From Cellulomonas sp. Leaf395 (GTDB lineage Bacteria; Actinomycetota; Actinomycetes; Actinomycetales; Cellulomonadaceae), in contig NZ_LMQI01000004.1 in NCBI RefSeq assembly GCF_001424125.1, positions 248,001 to 312,000 of the forward strand: a stretch of 64,000 nucleotides of DNA. The letters are read 5' to 3'. The position numbers and the translations under genes were made by a program. Positions 34,136 through 42,439 of this stretch are shown here, piece by piece; the first letter of the stretch is position 1; each line of letters opens with the position of its first letter. The notes under the pieces are model-generated. The model had not been told where the DNA came from, made no database searches, and saw only the letters and a list, made by a program, of their open reading frames with translations.

Positions 34136-34947
34136 CGGCGCCGGCCGACGTACAGCAGGTGCCCGGCGGTGGAGAGCACGCCCCGGTCCGTCGCCGTCGC
34201 GACGAGCCGGTCGAGCAGGCGGGTGTACGCCGCCGGGTACTCGACCCGCAACGCCTCGAACCCGTCCTCGACGCCCGTGAGGAACCCGTGCGTGGACGCG
34301 AGCGACACGGTCGAGAACCCGTGCGACTCGAAGAACGGTGCGACGGCGGCCGGCTCGACGCCGTACACGTGCGTGAACCGGTCGGGGACGGCGTTCTCGA
34401 GCACGCCGTCGTCGAGCAGGCGGTCCACGAAGGTGGGGTCGGCCAGCTGCCAGCGCTCGTCGGCGAGGGAGAGGACCCGGCGCAGGGACACGTACCGCGG
34501 CATGAGGGCCACGGCGACCAGACCTCCGGGTCGGGTGACACGCGCGAGCTCCTGGGCGGCGAGAGCGCGGTCGGTCGCGGTCGTCAGGTGGTACATGGGG
34601 CCGAGGCTGAGGACCGCGTCGAACGTGTCGTCGCCCCAGCGGGACAGGTCCCGGGCGTCGATCTCGACGACCTCACGGACGGTGCCGGCGGGCAGCGAGG
34701 ACTCGGCGATGGCCAGCAGCTCGGGGGAGAGGTCCGCCAGGGTCACGTCCCAGCCGAGCTCGGCCAACCACACCGAGTAGGGCCCGGTGCCACCGCCCAG
34801 GTCGAGCGCGCGACCAGGAGCGCCCAGGTGGGGTTCCAGGAGCCGGGTGGTCAGCACGCGCTCGAGGAGCCCTTCCGCGGAGAGCAGCCGGTCGCGCTCG
34901 TGCTGGCTCTTCGCGGCGTAGTAGGCCCGGACGGCCGAGGGGTCCAT
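34108..34947 (-). CDS. Class I SAM-dependent methyltransferase
   Basis: A 279-aa methyltransferase. Motif I is ALDLGGGTGPYSVWLAELG; later motifs include VTLADLSPELL, FDAVLSLGPMYHL and LARVTRPGGLVAVALMP. Substrate not predictable. The ATG at 34947 overlaps the stop of the next methyltransferase (TGATG), so the two are translated together. Confidence 0.88.
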   Translation of the reverse strand: MDPSAVRAYYAAKSQHERDRLLSAEGLLERVLTTRLLEPHLGAPGRALDLGGGTGPYSVWLAELGWDVTLADLSPELLAIAESSLPAGTVREVVEIDARDLSRWGDDTFDAVLSLGPMYHLTTATDRALAAQELARVTRPGGLVAVALMPRYVSLRRVLSLADERWQLADPTFVDRLLDDGVLENAVPDRFTHVYGVEPAAVAPFFESHGFSTVSLASTHGFLTGVEDGFEALRVEYPAAYTRLLDRLVATATDRGVLSTAGHLLYVGRRRQEPTSPDS

Positions 34948-35669
34948 CAGGACCGTCGCACCAGCGCGAGGACGCCCCAGCCGAGGTACGGGCGCTGGTT
35001 CGTGACGTACTCCAGGGGCGCGGTCGACAGCTCGTGCCGCAGGGACGGTGCCAGCTCGTCGTCGGGGTGCTCGTCCAGGAACCGGCGCAGGTTCAGCCAC
35101 TGCGCGGCCACGTACCGGTCCCAGCTGTGCTCGTCGGCCAGCACCATCTCGACCAGGTCCCACCCGGCGTCCCGCGTCTGCCCCACCAGGCCGGGCAGCG
35201 TCAGGAAGTCACCGATCGCCCGAGCCGCCTCGGGTGGGTCCGCCCGCCAGAACGGCTCACCGACGAGCGCGATCCCGCCCGGCTTCAGCGACCGGCCCAG
35301 CAGGTCGAGCGTGCCGACGACCCCGTCGCCGATCCACGTCGCGCCGACGCAGGAGGCCACGTCGACAGGCCCGTCCGCGACGTAACCGGAGGCGTCACCC
35401 TGCACGAAGGTCACGTCGACGCCGAGCTCCGCCGCGCGCTCGCGGGCCGCCGCGACGAACACCGTGCTGAGGTCGACGCCGGTGCCGACGGTGCCGTGGT
35501 CCCGCGCCCACGTGCACAGCAGCTCGCCCTTGCCGCACGCCAGGTCGAGCAGGGTGGTGCCGGGCGTCAGGTGCAGCGCTTGGCCCAGGGTGGCCAGCTG
35601 GTCGTCCGTGAACGGGTCGAGGATCCTATGGCTGGTCTCGCGGATCGTGTGGTGGCGGGGGAGGTCCAT
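34947..35669 (-). CDS. Class I SAM-dependent methyltransferase
   Basis: A 240-aa methyltransferase with motif I LLDLACGKGELLCTWARDHG, GTGVDLSTVFVAAARERA, FVQGDASGY and the CVGATWIGDGVVGTLDLLGRSLKPGG segment characteristic of a small actinobacterial/Bacillus methyltransferase group. First gene of a two-methyltransferase operon. A TAACGT -10-like box (complement of 35677-35682) lies seven bases before ATG 35669. Confidence 0.88.
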   Translation of the reverse strand: MDLPRHHTIRETSHRILDPFTDDQLATLGQALHLTPGTTLLDLACGKGELLCTWARDHGTVGTGVDLSTVFVAAARERAAELGVDVTFVQGDASGYVADGPVDVASCVGATWIGDGVVGTLDLLGRSLKPGGIALVGEPFWRADPPEAARAIGDFLTLPGLVGQTRDAGWDLVEMVLADEHSWDRYVAAQWLNLRRFLDEHPDDELAPSLRHELSTAPLEYVTNQRPYLGWGVLALVRRS

Positions 35670-35692
35670 GAGCCGGACGTTACGACCGGCTC
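35670..35692. promoter_or_regulatory. Dyad at the methyltransferase promoter
   Basis: GAGCCGG (35670-35676) and CCGGCTC (35686-35692) form a perfect 7-base inverted repeat with a 9-base spacer that contains the putative -10 box (ACGTTA read on the + strand). It could be an operator over the transcription start or a chance GC-rich dyad. Confidence 0.4.
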
Positions 35693-35791
35693 CTTCGCCG
35701 GGCGAGCGGATATGACCCGCGCCCGCCGTATCACCGCCCCGAGCGAGTCCCTCGTTCTCGGTGACAGGACCGACGACGAAGGGGGACGACG

Positions 35792-36580
35792 ATGTCGTAC
35801 GGCATCGGCACCGAGTGGATCAACGCGTACAACAACCTCAACGTGCTGACCCACGAGCACGAGGACGCAGGCGGGTTCTACGACGAGCTCCGCGTGCACG
35901 ACGGCGCGACCGGCAAGTTCAACTGGGGCGACGGCAACGCGTTCGAGGACGACTTCAAGGCGAACGCCCGCGGCGGGCACGCGGACCAGTGGGTGGAGCA
36001 GGCCGACATCGTCTACTTCACCGGCCACGGGAGCCCGAGCGGCTTCTACTTCCGCAGCGACGTGCCGGACGACTCCCAGGTGCGGGGCGACTTCACCTCG
36101 ACGTCGGCCGGCAACGACGGCGACCTGCGTCTGGGCCACGGTGACCTGGAGTGGCTGGGCCTGGAGGTCTGCAACACCCTGCAGATGGACGCGTTCCAGC
36201 AGGGCGCCAACCGCGACGTCTTCGACCGGTGGGCCGACGCGTTCGAAGGTCTGCACGCGCTGCTGAGCTTCACGACGACCAGCCTCGACCTGGCCAACCC
36301 CGGGCGGGCGTTCGCGTCCGCGCTGGACGGCCGCTGGCTGACGGCCATGTACGGCATCCCCGAGTTCCTGGTCGGCCGCCGCCCGATGCGCGTGGTCGAC
36401 GCGTGGTTCTGGATGGCTCAGTTCACGCAGCCCGACTGGGTGGAGTCGGCGGTGCTCTACGCCAACAGCTCCGGCACCAACACCGGTGCGGACTTCCTGC
36501 ACGGCCACGGCTTCGTCAGCTCCGACCCGCAGCGCGGCGGCTCCTGGTTCTCCTGGACCTGGATCCCGCACGCCTGCTGA
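35792..36580 (+). CDS. DUF6345 protein with caspase-like His/Cys pair
   Basis: A 262-aa soluble protein with no signal peptide or membrane segment. I recognise the DUF6345 type. A hydrophobic strand leads to DIVYFTGHGSP with H79, and a second leads to LEWLGLEVCNTLQ with C127. This hydrophobic-strand-HG / hydrophobic-strand-C order is the hallmark of clan CD cysteine peptidases (caspases, gingipains), so a protease role is plausible but inferred. The N-terminus contains conserved-looking polar stretches (NAYNNLNVLTHEHEDAGGFYD), and the C-terminus is Trp/Ser-rich (GGSWFSWTW). GAAGGGGGA precedes ATG 35792. It is the first gene of a two-gene unit closed by a strong terminator. Confidence 0.7.
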   Translation: MSYGIGTEWINAYNNLNVLTHEHEDAGGFYDELRVHDGATGKFNWGDGNAFEDDFKANARGGHADQWVEQADIVYFTGHGSPSGFYFRSDVPDDSQVRGDFTSTSAGNDGDLRLGHGDLEWLGLEVCNTLQMDAFQQGANRDVFDRWADAFEGLHALLSFTTTSLDLANPGRAFASALDGRWLTAMYGIPEFLVGRRPMRVVDAWFWMAQFTQPDWVESAVLYANSSGTNTGADFLHGHGFVSSDPQRGGSWFSWTWIPHAC

Positions 36581-36609
36581 GCGCCCGCACACTCCCGGAA
36601 GGAACAGTC

Positions 36610-37404
36610 ATGACCACGATCTCGGTCGCCCGCGTGCGACCCGCTGCCCTGGACGACGACCGCCTCCGTGCGCTCGCCGAGACGTACCGCATCGACGGCG
36701 ACGTCGTGCGCACCGAGGAGGCGTTCGCCCTCGTCGGCACAGAGGCCACCCTCGTGCACGGCGGACCGGGCAACCGGCTCGCCGGCGTCACCACCCTGGT
36801 GGACACGGTCCGCGGCATCGCCGCCGCCGACCCCGAGAAGGACCATCCCGAGCCGCTCCCCGCGGAGAAGGCGCTCGGGATGACCGCCGAGCTCACCGAA
36901 CGGTTCGGGCTGGGCCCGGCGGTCGCGCGGTTCGACGGCGTGCGGCTCGAGTCGAGCATCGACGCGACCGTCGTCCACGCCGTGCGGTTCGACGGCAAGG
37001 AACGGACGCGGTTCGCGGCGAAGACCGATGTGCGCGGCCGCGTGACGCTCGACGGCATCCCGGTGACGGGTCCGCGGGCGGGCGTGAGCGCGACGTTCCT
37101 CGACGACGACCGGCCGCTGCGTCTGATGGCGACGACGTGGGACGCGGTCGAGCTGGACCACGAGGCGGAGCTCGTCGAGGAGGGCGAGGTGATCGAGCGG
37201 GTGCTCGAGGCCGCGCGTCACCGCAAGGAGCGTCGGGGTACCCACCTCGAGGTCGCCTCGTCGGTGCTGGCCTACTGGGCCGCTCCGTACGGGGGCGGCG
37301 CCGACCTCCTGGAGCCCAGCTGGTTCATCGAGCTGGCGCACCCGGCCGACGAGTACGGGAACGACGGCCCGAAGCAGATGGTCCGGGTCAGCGCCACCCG
37401 CTGA
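36610..37404 (+). CDS. Unknown partner protein of the DUF6345 gene
   Basis: A 264-aa cytoplasmic protein of no family I can name. It starts 29 bases after the DUF6345 stop, with GGAAGGAA upstream of ATG 36610. The middle region (RLESSIDATVVHAVRFDGKERTRF; AGVSATFLDDDRPLRLMATTWDAVEL) looks like repeated beta-sheet modules of the PepSY-like type seen in protease propeptides and inhibitors, followed by a long acidic-basic helix (EEGEVIERVLEAARHRKE). The ending SVLAYWAAPYGGGADLLEPSWFIEL is aromatic-rich. An inhibitor, propeptide-like chaperone or substrate of the upstream protein is possible; this is inference. Confidence 0.65.
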   Translation: MTTISVARVRPAALDDDRLRALAETYRIDGDVVRTEEAFALVGTEATLVHGGPGNRLAGVTTLVDTVRGIAAADPEKDHPEPLPAEKALGMTAELTERFGLGPAVARFDGVRLESSIDATVVHAVRFDGKERTRFAAKTDVRGRVTLDGIPVTGPRAGVSATFLDDDRPLRLMATTWDAVELDHEAELVEEGEVIERVLEAARHRKERRGTHLEVASSVLAYWAAPYGGGADLLEPSWFIELAHPADEYGNDGPKQMVRVSATR

Positions 37405-37408
37405 GGGA

Positions 37409-37448
37409 CCGGACGGCCTGCGCCCGGGGGGGAGCGCAGGCCGTCCGG
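37409..37448 (+). terminator. Strong hairpin terminator after the DUF6345 pair
   Basis: CCGGACGGCCTGCGC (37409-37423) pairs perfectly with 37434-37448 around a G-rich 10-base loop, five bases after the stop. It also lies just before the opposing F420-type reductase stop, so it can serve both strands. Confidence 0.8.
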
Positions 37449-37455
37449 CCGTCGG

Positions 37456-38103
37456 TCACATGTCGCGGTAGCGCACGGCCTTCGCCAGCGCGGCGCGCAG
37501 CCCGTCGGCGTCGAACCGCTGCACGTAGGCCGCGGTGTCGCGCTGGTAGCGCCAGCCCTCCGCCAGCGGGCCGACGTCGACCGTGTCGAAGCCCAGCTCG
37601 TCGATGAGCTCGGCCACCGCGGCGCGAGCCTCGTCGGAGTCGCCGGCGACGGCGAGCGCGCGACGGTCCGGGGTTCCGGCCGGTACGCCCTGCGTGGCGA
37701 GGTCGCCGGACGCGATGTGGTTGAACGCCTTGACCACGTGCGACTCGGGCAGGTGGGTCTGCAGGAGCTCCGAGACGGTGGTCGACTCGTCGTCCAGGGC
37801 GGGGATCTGGCCGTCGCGCTGGGGGTAGTAGTTGTTCGTGTCGATGACGACCTTGCCGGCCAGGGGCTCGACGGGGACGTCCTTGACGTTCTTGGTGGGG
37901 ATGGTCACGACGACCACGTCACCCGCCGCGGCGGCCTCCGCGGAGGTCCCGGCCCGTGCGCTGTCACCCAGCTGCTGCACCAGGTCGACCAGGGTCTCCG
38001 GGCCGCGGGAGTTGCTGACGACGACGTCGTAGCCCTGCGCGATGGCGAGCTGGGCGAGGGCGCCGCCGATGTGGCCGGCTCCGATGAATCCGATGGTGGT
38101 CAT
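37456..38103 (-). CDS. NADPH-dependent F420 reductase-like protein
   Basis: A 215-aa Rossmann protein (TIGFIGAGHIGGALAQLAIAQG) of the coenzyme-F420-dependent NADP oxidoreductase family. VVVSNSRGPETL after the second strand provides the phosphate-binding S/R pair for NADP(H), and TNNYYPQRDG and VVKAFNHI are family motifs. It could move hydride between NADPH and F420; many homologues act on other substrates. A deazaflavin-dependent nitroreductase-family gene lies elsewhere in the window (46.7 kb), consistent with F420 use. Confidence 0.87.
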   Translation of the reverse strand: MTTIGFIGAGHIGGALAQLAIAQGYDVVVSNSRGPETLVDLVQQLGDSARAGTSAEAAAAGDVVVVTIPTKNVKDVPVEPLAGKVVIDTNNYYPQRDGQIPALDDESTTVSELLQTHLPESHVVKAFNHIASGDLATQGVPAGTPDRRALAVAGDSDEARAAVAELIDELGFDTVDVGPLAEGWRYQRDTAAYVQRFDADGLRAALAKAVRYRDM

Positions 38104-38154
38104 GGGTCACGCAACCTCCGCGGCCCGACGGGTGTTCCCCGGTAGCCTCGGCAG

Positions 38155-38679
38155 GTGACCCGGTCCGCCCCGCACGCGTGGCACGGCTCGCCGACGCCGG
38201 GTGCGCCGACGGTCGTGGTCGGTGTGGTCCCGCGGCAGTCACCCGTGGTCGTGCGCGCTGCGGCCGACCTCGCCCGCGCCCTCGGGGCCGCGCTGGTCTG
38301 CGTGTGGTCCGACCCCGCCCGCACGTTCGTCGCCCGGGAGCCGGACGGGACGCTCGTGACCACCCCGCTCGACCCGGACCACGTCGACAGCCGCGAGGGC
38401 GACGGCGTCGCCGAGACCGCGATGGCGGAGGAGCTCGGCAGGAACCTCGAAGGGTTCGACGTCGCCTGGCGGTTCGTCTACGCGGTCGGGGAGGCGTCGC
38501 GCGCCCTGGCCCGCGTGGGACGCGAGGAGGGTGCGGCGATGATCGTCATCGGCAGCCGCCGACCCGGGCTGGGCGGGTGGATGAACCACCTGATCGGCGG
38601 CTCGACCGCCGGACACCTCGCGCACACCCAGCCGCTGCCGGTCACGATCGTGCCCCAGGCCCCCGAAGAGGTCGCGTGA
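38155..38679 (+). CDS. Universal stress protein (UspA family)
   Basis: A 174-aa single-domain USP. TVVVGVVPRQSPVVVRAAADLARALGAALVCVW opens the fold, and the ATP-binding loop is GSRRPGLGGWMNHLIGGSTAGHLAHTQPLPVTIVP (G-2x-G-9x-G-S/T). It is the first gene of a coupled unit with two crcB genes. TAGCCT (38143-38148) is six bases before the GTG start, indicating a leaderless mRNA. Confidence 0.88.
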   Translation: MTRSAPHAWHGSPTPGAPTVVVGVVPRQSPVVVRAAADLARALGAALVCVWSDPARTFVAREPDGTLVTTPLDPDHVDSREGDGVAETAMAEELGRNLEGFDVAWRFVYAVGEASRALARVGREEGAAMIVIGSRRPGLGGWMNHLIGGSTAGHLAHTQPLPVTIVPQAPEEVA

Positions 38680-39101
38680 CCCGTCCGCCGCACCTCGACC
38701 TGCGCCTCGTCGCGGTCGTCGCGGTCGGGGGAGCGGTCGGGACCGCGGCGCGCTGGGCGGTGGCTGAGACCGTGGGGGCGTCGCCGTCGGGGTGGCCGAC
38801 CGCGACCTTCGTCGTCAACCTGCTCGGGTCGTTCCTGCTCGGTGCCCTGCTGGAGGCGCTCCTGCGATCGGGCTCGGAGTCGCGACGAGGGCGTCTCGTC
38901 CGGCTCGGCGCGGGCACCGGTGTGCTGGGCGGGTTCACCACGTTCAGCAGCCTGGCCCTCGAGATGGAGCGGCTGATCGCGGCCGGCCAGGTGACGATGA
39001 GCCTGCTGTACGGGGTGCTCAGCGTGGTACTCGGACTGCTGGCGTGCATCGCCGGCGTCGTGCTCGCGTCGCGGCGCCACAGCTGGCGGCACGACCGATG
39101 A
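38676..39101 (+). CDS. crcB: CrcB/Fluc fluoride channel subunit 1
   Basis: A 141-aa small membrane protein with four helices, family signature GGAVGTAARWAV, FVVNLLGSFLLG (Asn pore residue) and GVLGGFTTFSSLALE (Phe-box region). GTG 38676 overlaps the USP stop. Together with the next gene it should form the heterodimeric type of Fluc channel that lets F- leave the cell. Confidence 0.93.
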   Translation: MTRPPHLDLRLVAVVAVGGAVGTAARWAVAETVGASPSGWPTATFVVNLLGSFLLGALLEALLRSGSESRRGRLVRLGAGTGVLGGFTTFSSLALEMERLIAAGQVTMSLLYGVLSVVLGLLACIAGVVLASRRHSWRHDR

Positions 39102-39463
39102 CGATCCTGCTCATCGCCGTCCTCGGCGGGGTCGGCGCTGCCGCGCGGTTCGTCGTCGACGGCTCCGTGCGCGCACGGTGGACCCGTGTGTTCCCGCTGG
39201 CCACCCTCGTGGTGAACGTGACGGGCTCGTTCCTCATCGGGCTGCTCGACGGCGCCCACCTCTACCACGGCCTCGGCCCGACGTGGCTGGCGGTCGCCGC
39301 GACCGGGTTCTGCGGCGGGTACACGACGTTCTCGACCGCGATGGTGGAGACGGTCCGCCTGGTCCAGGCCGGGGAGGTCCGCCGCGCGACCGTGAACGCC
39401 GTCGGCTCCGTCGTCCTCTGTCTCGGCGCTGCAGCGCTGGGCGTCGCGGTGATGGCGCTCTAG
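39098..39463 (+). CDS. crcB: CrcB/Fluc fluoride channel subunit 2
   Basis: A 121-aa paralogue of the previous gene with GGVGAAARFVVDG, LVVNVTGSFLIGLLDG and GFCGGYTTFSTAMVE. ATG 39098 overlaps the stop of subunit 1 (ATGA), so the two are made in equal amounts. No fluoride (crcB) riboswitch is visible upstream. Confidence 0.93.
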   Translation: MTILLIAVLGGVGAAARFVVDGSVRARWTRVFPLATLVVNVTGSFLIGLLDGAHLYHGLGPTWLAVAATGFCGGYTTFSTAMVETVRLVQAGEVRRATVNAVGSVVLCLGAAALGVAVMAL

Positions 39464-39464
39464 C

Positions 39465-39476
39465 GCACGATCGTGC
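39465..39476 (+). promoter_or_regulatory. Palindrome at the TetR promoter
   Basis: GCACGATCGTGC is a perfect 12-base palindrome starting two bases after the crcB2 stop. The -10-like TATTAG follows at 39477-39482, six bases before the TetR ATG. It is the probable autoregulatory operator. A related half-site (AGCACGACCGTTCGT) lies at about 40117-40131, just inside the hydrolase gene. Confidence 0.65.
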
Positions 39477-39488
39477 TATTAGTTGGGT

Positions 39489-40073
39489 ATGAGCAAGGGT
39501 GATGCCACGCGGCAGGCGGTGATCGGCCAGGCGGTCGAGATCGCCGGGCGCCTCGGCGTCGCCGGTCTGACCATCGGCACGCTCGCCACCGCGACGGGCA
39601 TGTCCAAGAGCGGTCTCTATGCGCACTTCCGCTCCAAAGAGGCGCTCCAGCTCGCGGTCCTGGGCAGCGCGCGCGAGAGCTTCGTCGCCCAGGTGATCCG
39701 GCCAGCACTGGCCGCTCCCCGCGGTGAGCAGCGGGTCCGCACCCTGTTCGAGGCGTGGCTCGCCACCTCGTCCTCCGGTGCTGCGGGCTGCTTGTTCGTG
39801 TCCGCGGCCACCGAGTTCGACGACCAGCCGGGCCCGGTCCGCGACCAGCTGGTCCGCGACCACTGGGACCTGGCCGACTCCCTCGCGCAGATGTACCGCT
39901 CCGGCGCCAAGGACGGGGCGTTCCGCGACGACCTGTCGCCCGAGCAGTTCGCGCACGACCTGCACGGCCTGATGCTGGCCCACTTCCACGCGTTCCGGCT
40001 GCTGCACGACCCGGCCGCCGAGGCCCACACCCGGTACACCTTCGAGCGGCTCCTGCAGTCGCTCCTGCGCTGA
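39489..40073 (+). CDS. TetR-family regulator
   Basis: A 194-aa repressor. DNA-binding helices are RQAVIGQAVEIAGRLGVAGLTIGTLATATGMSKSGLYAHFRSKEALQ, and the C-terminal domain (GCLFVSAATEFDDQPGPVRDQL) is the TetR_C type found in regulators beside esterases. It is co-directional with the alpha/beta hydrolase 20 bases downstream and likely controls it. Confidence 0.9.
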   Translation: MSKGDATRQAVIGQAVEIAGRLGVAGLTIGTLATATGMSKSGLYAHFRSKEALQLAVLGSARESFVAQVIRPALAAPRGEQRVRTLFEAWLATSSSGAAGCLFVSAATEFDDQPGPVRDQLVRDHWDLADSLAQMYRSGAKDGAFRDDLSPEQFAHDLHGLMLAHFHAFRLLHDPAAEAHTRYTFERLLQSLLR

Positions 40074-40093
40074 TCCCTCTGGAGGAACCTGCC

Positions 40094-40963
40094 GTGACCG
40101 CTCCATCGACCGAAAAAAGCACGACCGTTCGTACGCAGCTCCCGCCGATCCCGCCACTCGTCCGGTCCGCCGTCGGGGCTGCGGACCGCATCGCCCCGGA
40201 GCTGGTGGCCCGCGGGGCGCTGCGCCTGTGGTGCACGCCCGCCCGGGCGAAGGACCGGCAGGGCATCCCCGGGGGCACCGCCTTCCGCACCGGGCCGATC
40301 GTCGGCCAGATCTGGGGCGACGGCCCGACCGTCTACCTGGTGCACGGCTGGGGCGGCCACCGCGGGCAGCTGCGGTCGCTCGTCGAGCCCCTCGTCGACG
40401 CCGGCCTGAGGGTCGTCGCGTACGACGCGCCGGCGCACGGCGACTCAGGCCCGGGCGCTCTCGGGGGCCGACGGACGACCCTCGTGGAGATGATGTCCGC
40501 GCTCGACACCGTCATCGACGCGCACGGGCCTGCCCGCGCCGTCGTCGGTCACTCGATGGGCGCCGCTGCGAGCGCGCTGGCTGTCCTGGACGGCACCCCC
40601 ACGGAGCGCCTGGTGCTGGTCACCCCGCTGGCGGACCCGACCACCTACATCGAGGGCTTCGCGCACGCCCTCGGCTTCAGCGAGCGGACCCGGCACCGGT
40701 TCGAGGTCCGCATGCAGGTGCTCGCGGAGCGGCGCCTGGCTGATCTCGACGTCCCGCTGCGGGTGGCCAACACGCGACTGACGCTGCCGGCCACGCTGGT
40801 GCTGAGCGACCGGGACGACAAGGAGGCCGACCACGCCGACGGTGCCCGCATCGCACGCGCCTGGCCGGGGGCGGAGCTGGTGGTCAGCGAAGGGCTCGGG
40901 CACCGGCGGATCCTGCGCGACGAGGAGACGATCAAGCGGATCGTCGCGCACGCCGCCAGTTAG
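40094..40963 (+). CDS. Alpha/beta-hydrolase-fold protein
   Basis: A 289-aa hydrolase. HGWGGHRGQL forms the oxyanion region, S154 in VVGHSMGAAAS is the nucleophile, LVLSDRDDKE the acid strand and SEGLGHRRIL (His about 272) the catalytic histidine. Likely an esterase or lipase acting in the cytoplasm. GTG 40094 follows GGAGGAA. It probably forms one operon with the upstream TetR gene. Confidence 0.88.
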   Translation: MTAPSTEKSTTVRTQLPPIPPLVRSAVGAADRIAPELVARGALRLWCTPARAKDRQGIPGGTAFRTGPIVGQIWGDGPTVYLVHGWGGHRGQLRSLVEPLVDAGLRVVAYDAPAHGDSGPGALGGRRTTLVEMMSALDTVIDAHGPARAVVGHSMGAAASALAVLDGTPTERLVLVTPLADPTTYIEGFAHALGFSERTRHRFEVRMQVLAERRLADLDVPLRVANTRLTLPATLVLSDRDDKEADHADGARIARAWPGAELVVSEGLGHRRILRDEETIKRIVAHAAS

Positions 40964-41139
40964 CTGTCACAGCCGCAGACGAGGTTGCGCTCGAGCACCT
41001 GGTCGCCGAGCTCCGGCTGCGCCCAGGCCTCGGCCTCGGCGCGGTCGGCGAACGACCGCGGCGCCAGGCGACCGTTGCTCATCATCACGACGGCTTCGGT
41101 CTGCTCGCGCGGGTCGGTCCAGGTGGTCTCGCTGCTCAC
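40960..41139 (-). CDS. Small hypothetical protein (59 aa)
   Basis: A short frame with good coding bias (VSSETTWTDPREQTEAVVMM, then SNGRLAPRSFADRAEAEAWA) ending CGCDS. GTG 41139 is the likely start; an upstream ATG at 41184 is weaker. It converges on the hydrolase with a 4-base 3' overlap. It is rich in acidic and Ala residues with a Cys-x-Cys tail. No family recognised. Confidence 0.55.
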   Translation of the reverse strand: MSSETTWTDPREQTEAVVMMSNGRLAPRSFADRAEAEAWAQPELGDQVLERNLVCGCDS

Positions 41140-41200
41140 TCTGGGATCAACCACCGCCGGGTGCCGGTTTACTCCCGTCGTCACATCGACGCGCCCGCAC

Positions 41201-42439
41201 TCACTCGCCGTGGGTGCGGGCGCGCGTCCGTCGTGCAGCCCAGACGCCCGCGCCGACGAGAGCGACGGCGGCGCCGCCGAGCACCGACGCGGCCGGGAGC
41301 GTGAGCGCGAGGACCACGCAACCCACCAGCCCGAGCACCGCCACCCACCGCGGTGGGCGGCCTTCGTCGGCCCGCAGGCGTAGCGCGCTGGCGTTGGTGA
41401 GCGCGTAGTAGGTGAGGACGCCGAACGACGAGAACCCGATCGCGCCGCGCACGTCCAGGGTGGCGACGAGCACGATCACGACGGCCGCGACCGCCAGCTC
41501 TGCGCGGTACGGCACCGCGTGCCGAGGGTGGACGGCCGCGAGGAACGGCGGCAATTCCCGCTCGCGCGCCATCGCCAACGTGGTGCGCGATACCCCGAGC
41601 AGCAGCGCCAGCAGGGCACCGAGCGACGCGACGGCCGCCCCGACCTGCACCACCGGGCTCAGCCCCGCCAGGGACCCTGCCTCGACCACGGCGCGCAGCG
41701 GGGCCGTGGTCGCGGCGAGCCCGTCGGCGCCCACTGCGAGCAGCGCGCTGAGGCCCACGACGAGGTAGACGACCAGCACGATGCCGAGCGCGATCGGGAT
41801 CGCCCGCGGGATCGTGCGACGCGGATCGACCACCTCCTCGCCCAGCGTCGCGATCCGCGCATAGCCGGCGAACGCGAAGAACAGCAGCCCGGCGGACTGG
41901 AGCACGCCGCCGAGGTCCATGCCCGAGAGGTTCTCCGCCGACGCGGTGCCGCCCGCCAGCGCCGCGACGACGACCACGGCGAGGGTCGCCAGCGTGAGGA
42001 CGACGATCACCCGGCTCACCCGCGTCGACCGCTGGACGCCGCGGTAGCTCAGCGCGGAGATCGCCACCACCGCGAGGACCCCCACCAGCCGGGCGTGCCC
42101 GGGCGCGGCGTAGCTGGCGAACGTGAGCGCCATCGCCGCGCAGCTTGCCGTCTTGCCGACGACGAACGACCAGCCCGCCTGGAACCCCCAGAACGGTCCG
42201 AGCCGCCGCCGCGCGTACACGTAGGTCCCCCCGGACTCCGGGTACAGCGCCGCCAACCGAGCCGACGACGTCGCGTTGCAGAACGCGACGACTGCGGCGA
42301 TCCCGAGCCCGATCAGCAGACCCGACCCGGCGGCCTGCGCCGCGGGCGAGAACACCGCGAACACTCCGGCGCCGAGCATCGCGCCGAGCCCGACGACCAC
42401 CGCATCGGTGACGCCGAGCCGTCGGACGAGGGTGGTCAC
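41201..42439 (-). CDS. APC-family permease in the ars operon
   Basis: A 412-aa transporter with about 12 membrane helices. VVVGLGAMLGAGVFAVFSPAAQAAG is the typical first helix of amino acid-polyamine-organocation permeases (unwound G-x-G-x-F region), and YPESGGTYVYARRRLGPFWGFQAGW matches the helix-3 region. Its GTG start overlaps the ArsC stop (GTGA), so it belongs to the arsenic-type operon even though the family usually moves amino acids. No ArsB or Acr3 exporter is present. Substrate uncertain. Confidence 0.87.
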   Translation of the reverse strand: MTTLVRRLGVTDAVVVGLGAMLGAGVFAVFSPAAQAAGSGLLIGLGIAAVVAFCNATSSARLAALYPESGGTYVYARRRLGPFWGFQAGWSFVVGKTASCAAMALTFASYAAPGHARLVGVLAVVAISALSYRGVQRSTRVSRVIVVLTLATLAVVVVAALAGGTASAENLSGMDLGGVLQSAGLLFFAFAGYARIATLGEEVVDPRRTIPRAIPIALGIVLVVYLVVGLSALLAVGADGLAATTAPLRAVVEAGSLAGLSPVVQVGAAVASLGALLALLLGVSRTTLAMARERELPPFLAAVHPRHAVPYRAELAVAAVVIVLVATLDVRGAIGFSSFGVLTYYALTNASALRLRADEGRPPRWVAVLGLVGCVVLALTLPAASVLGGAAVALVGAGVWAARRTRARTHGE

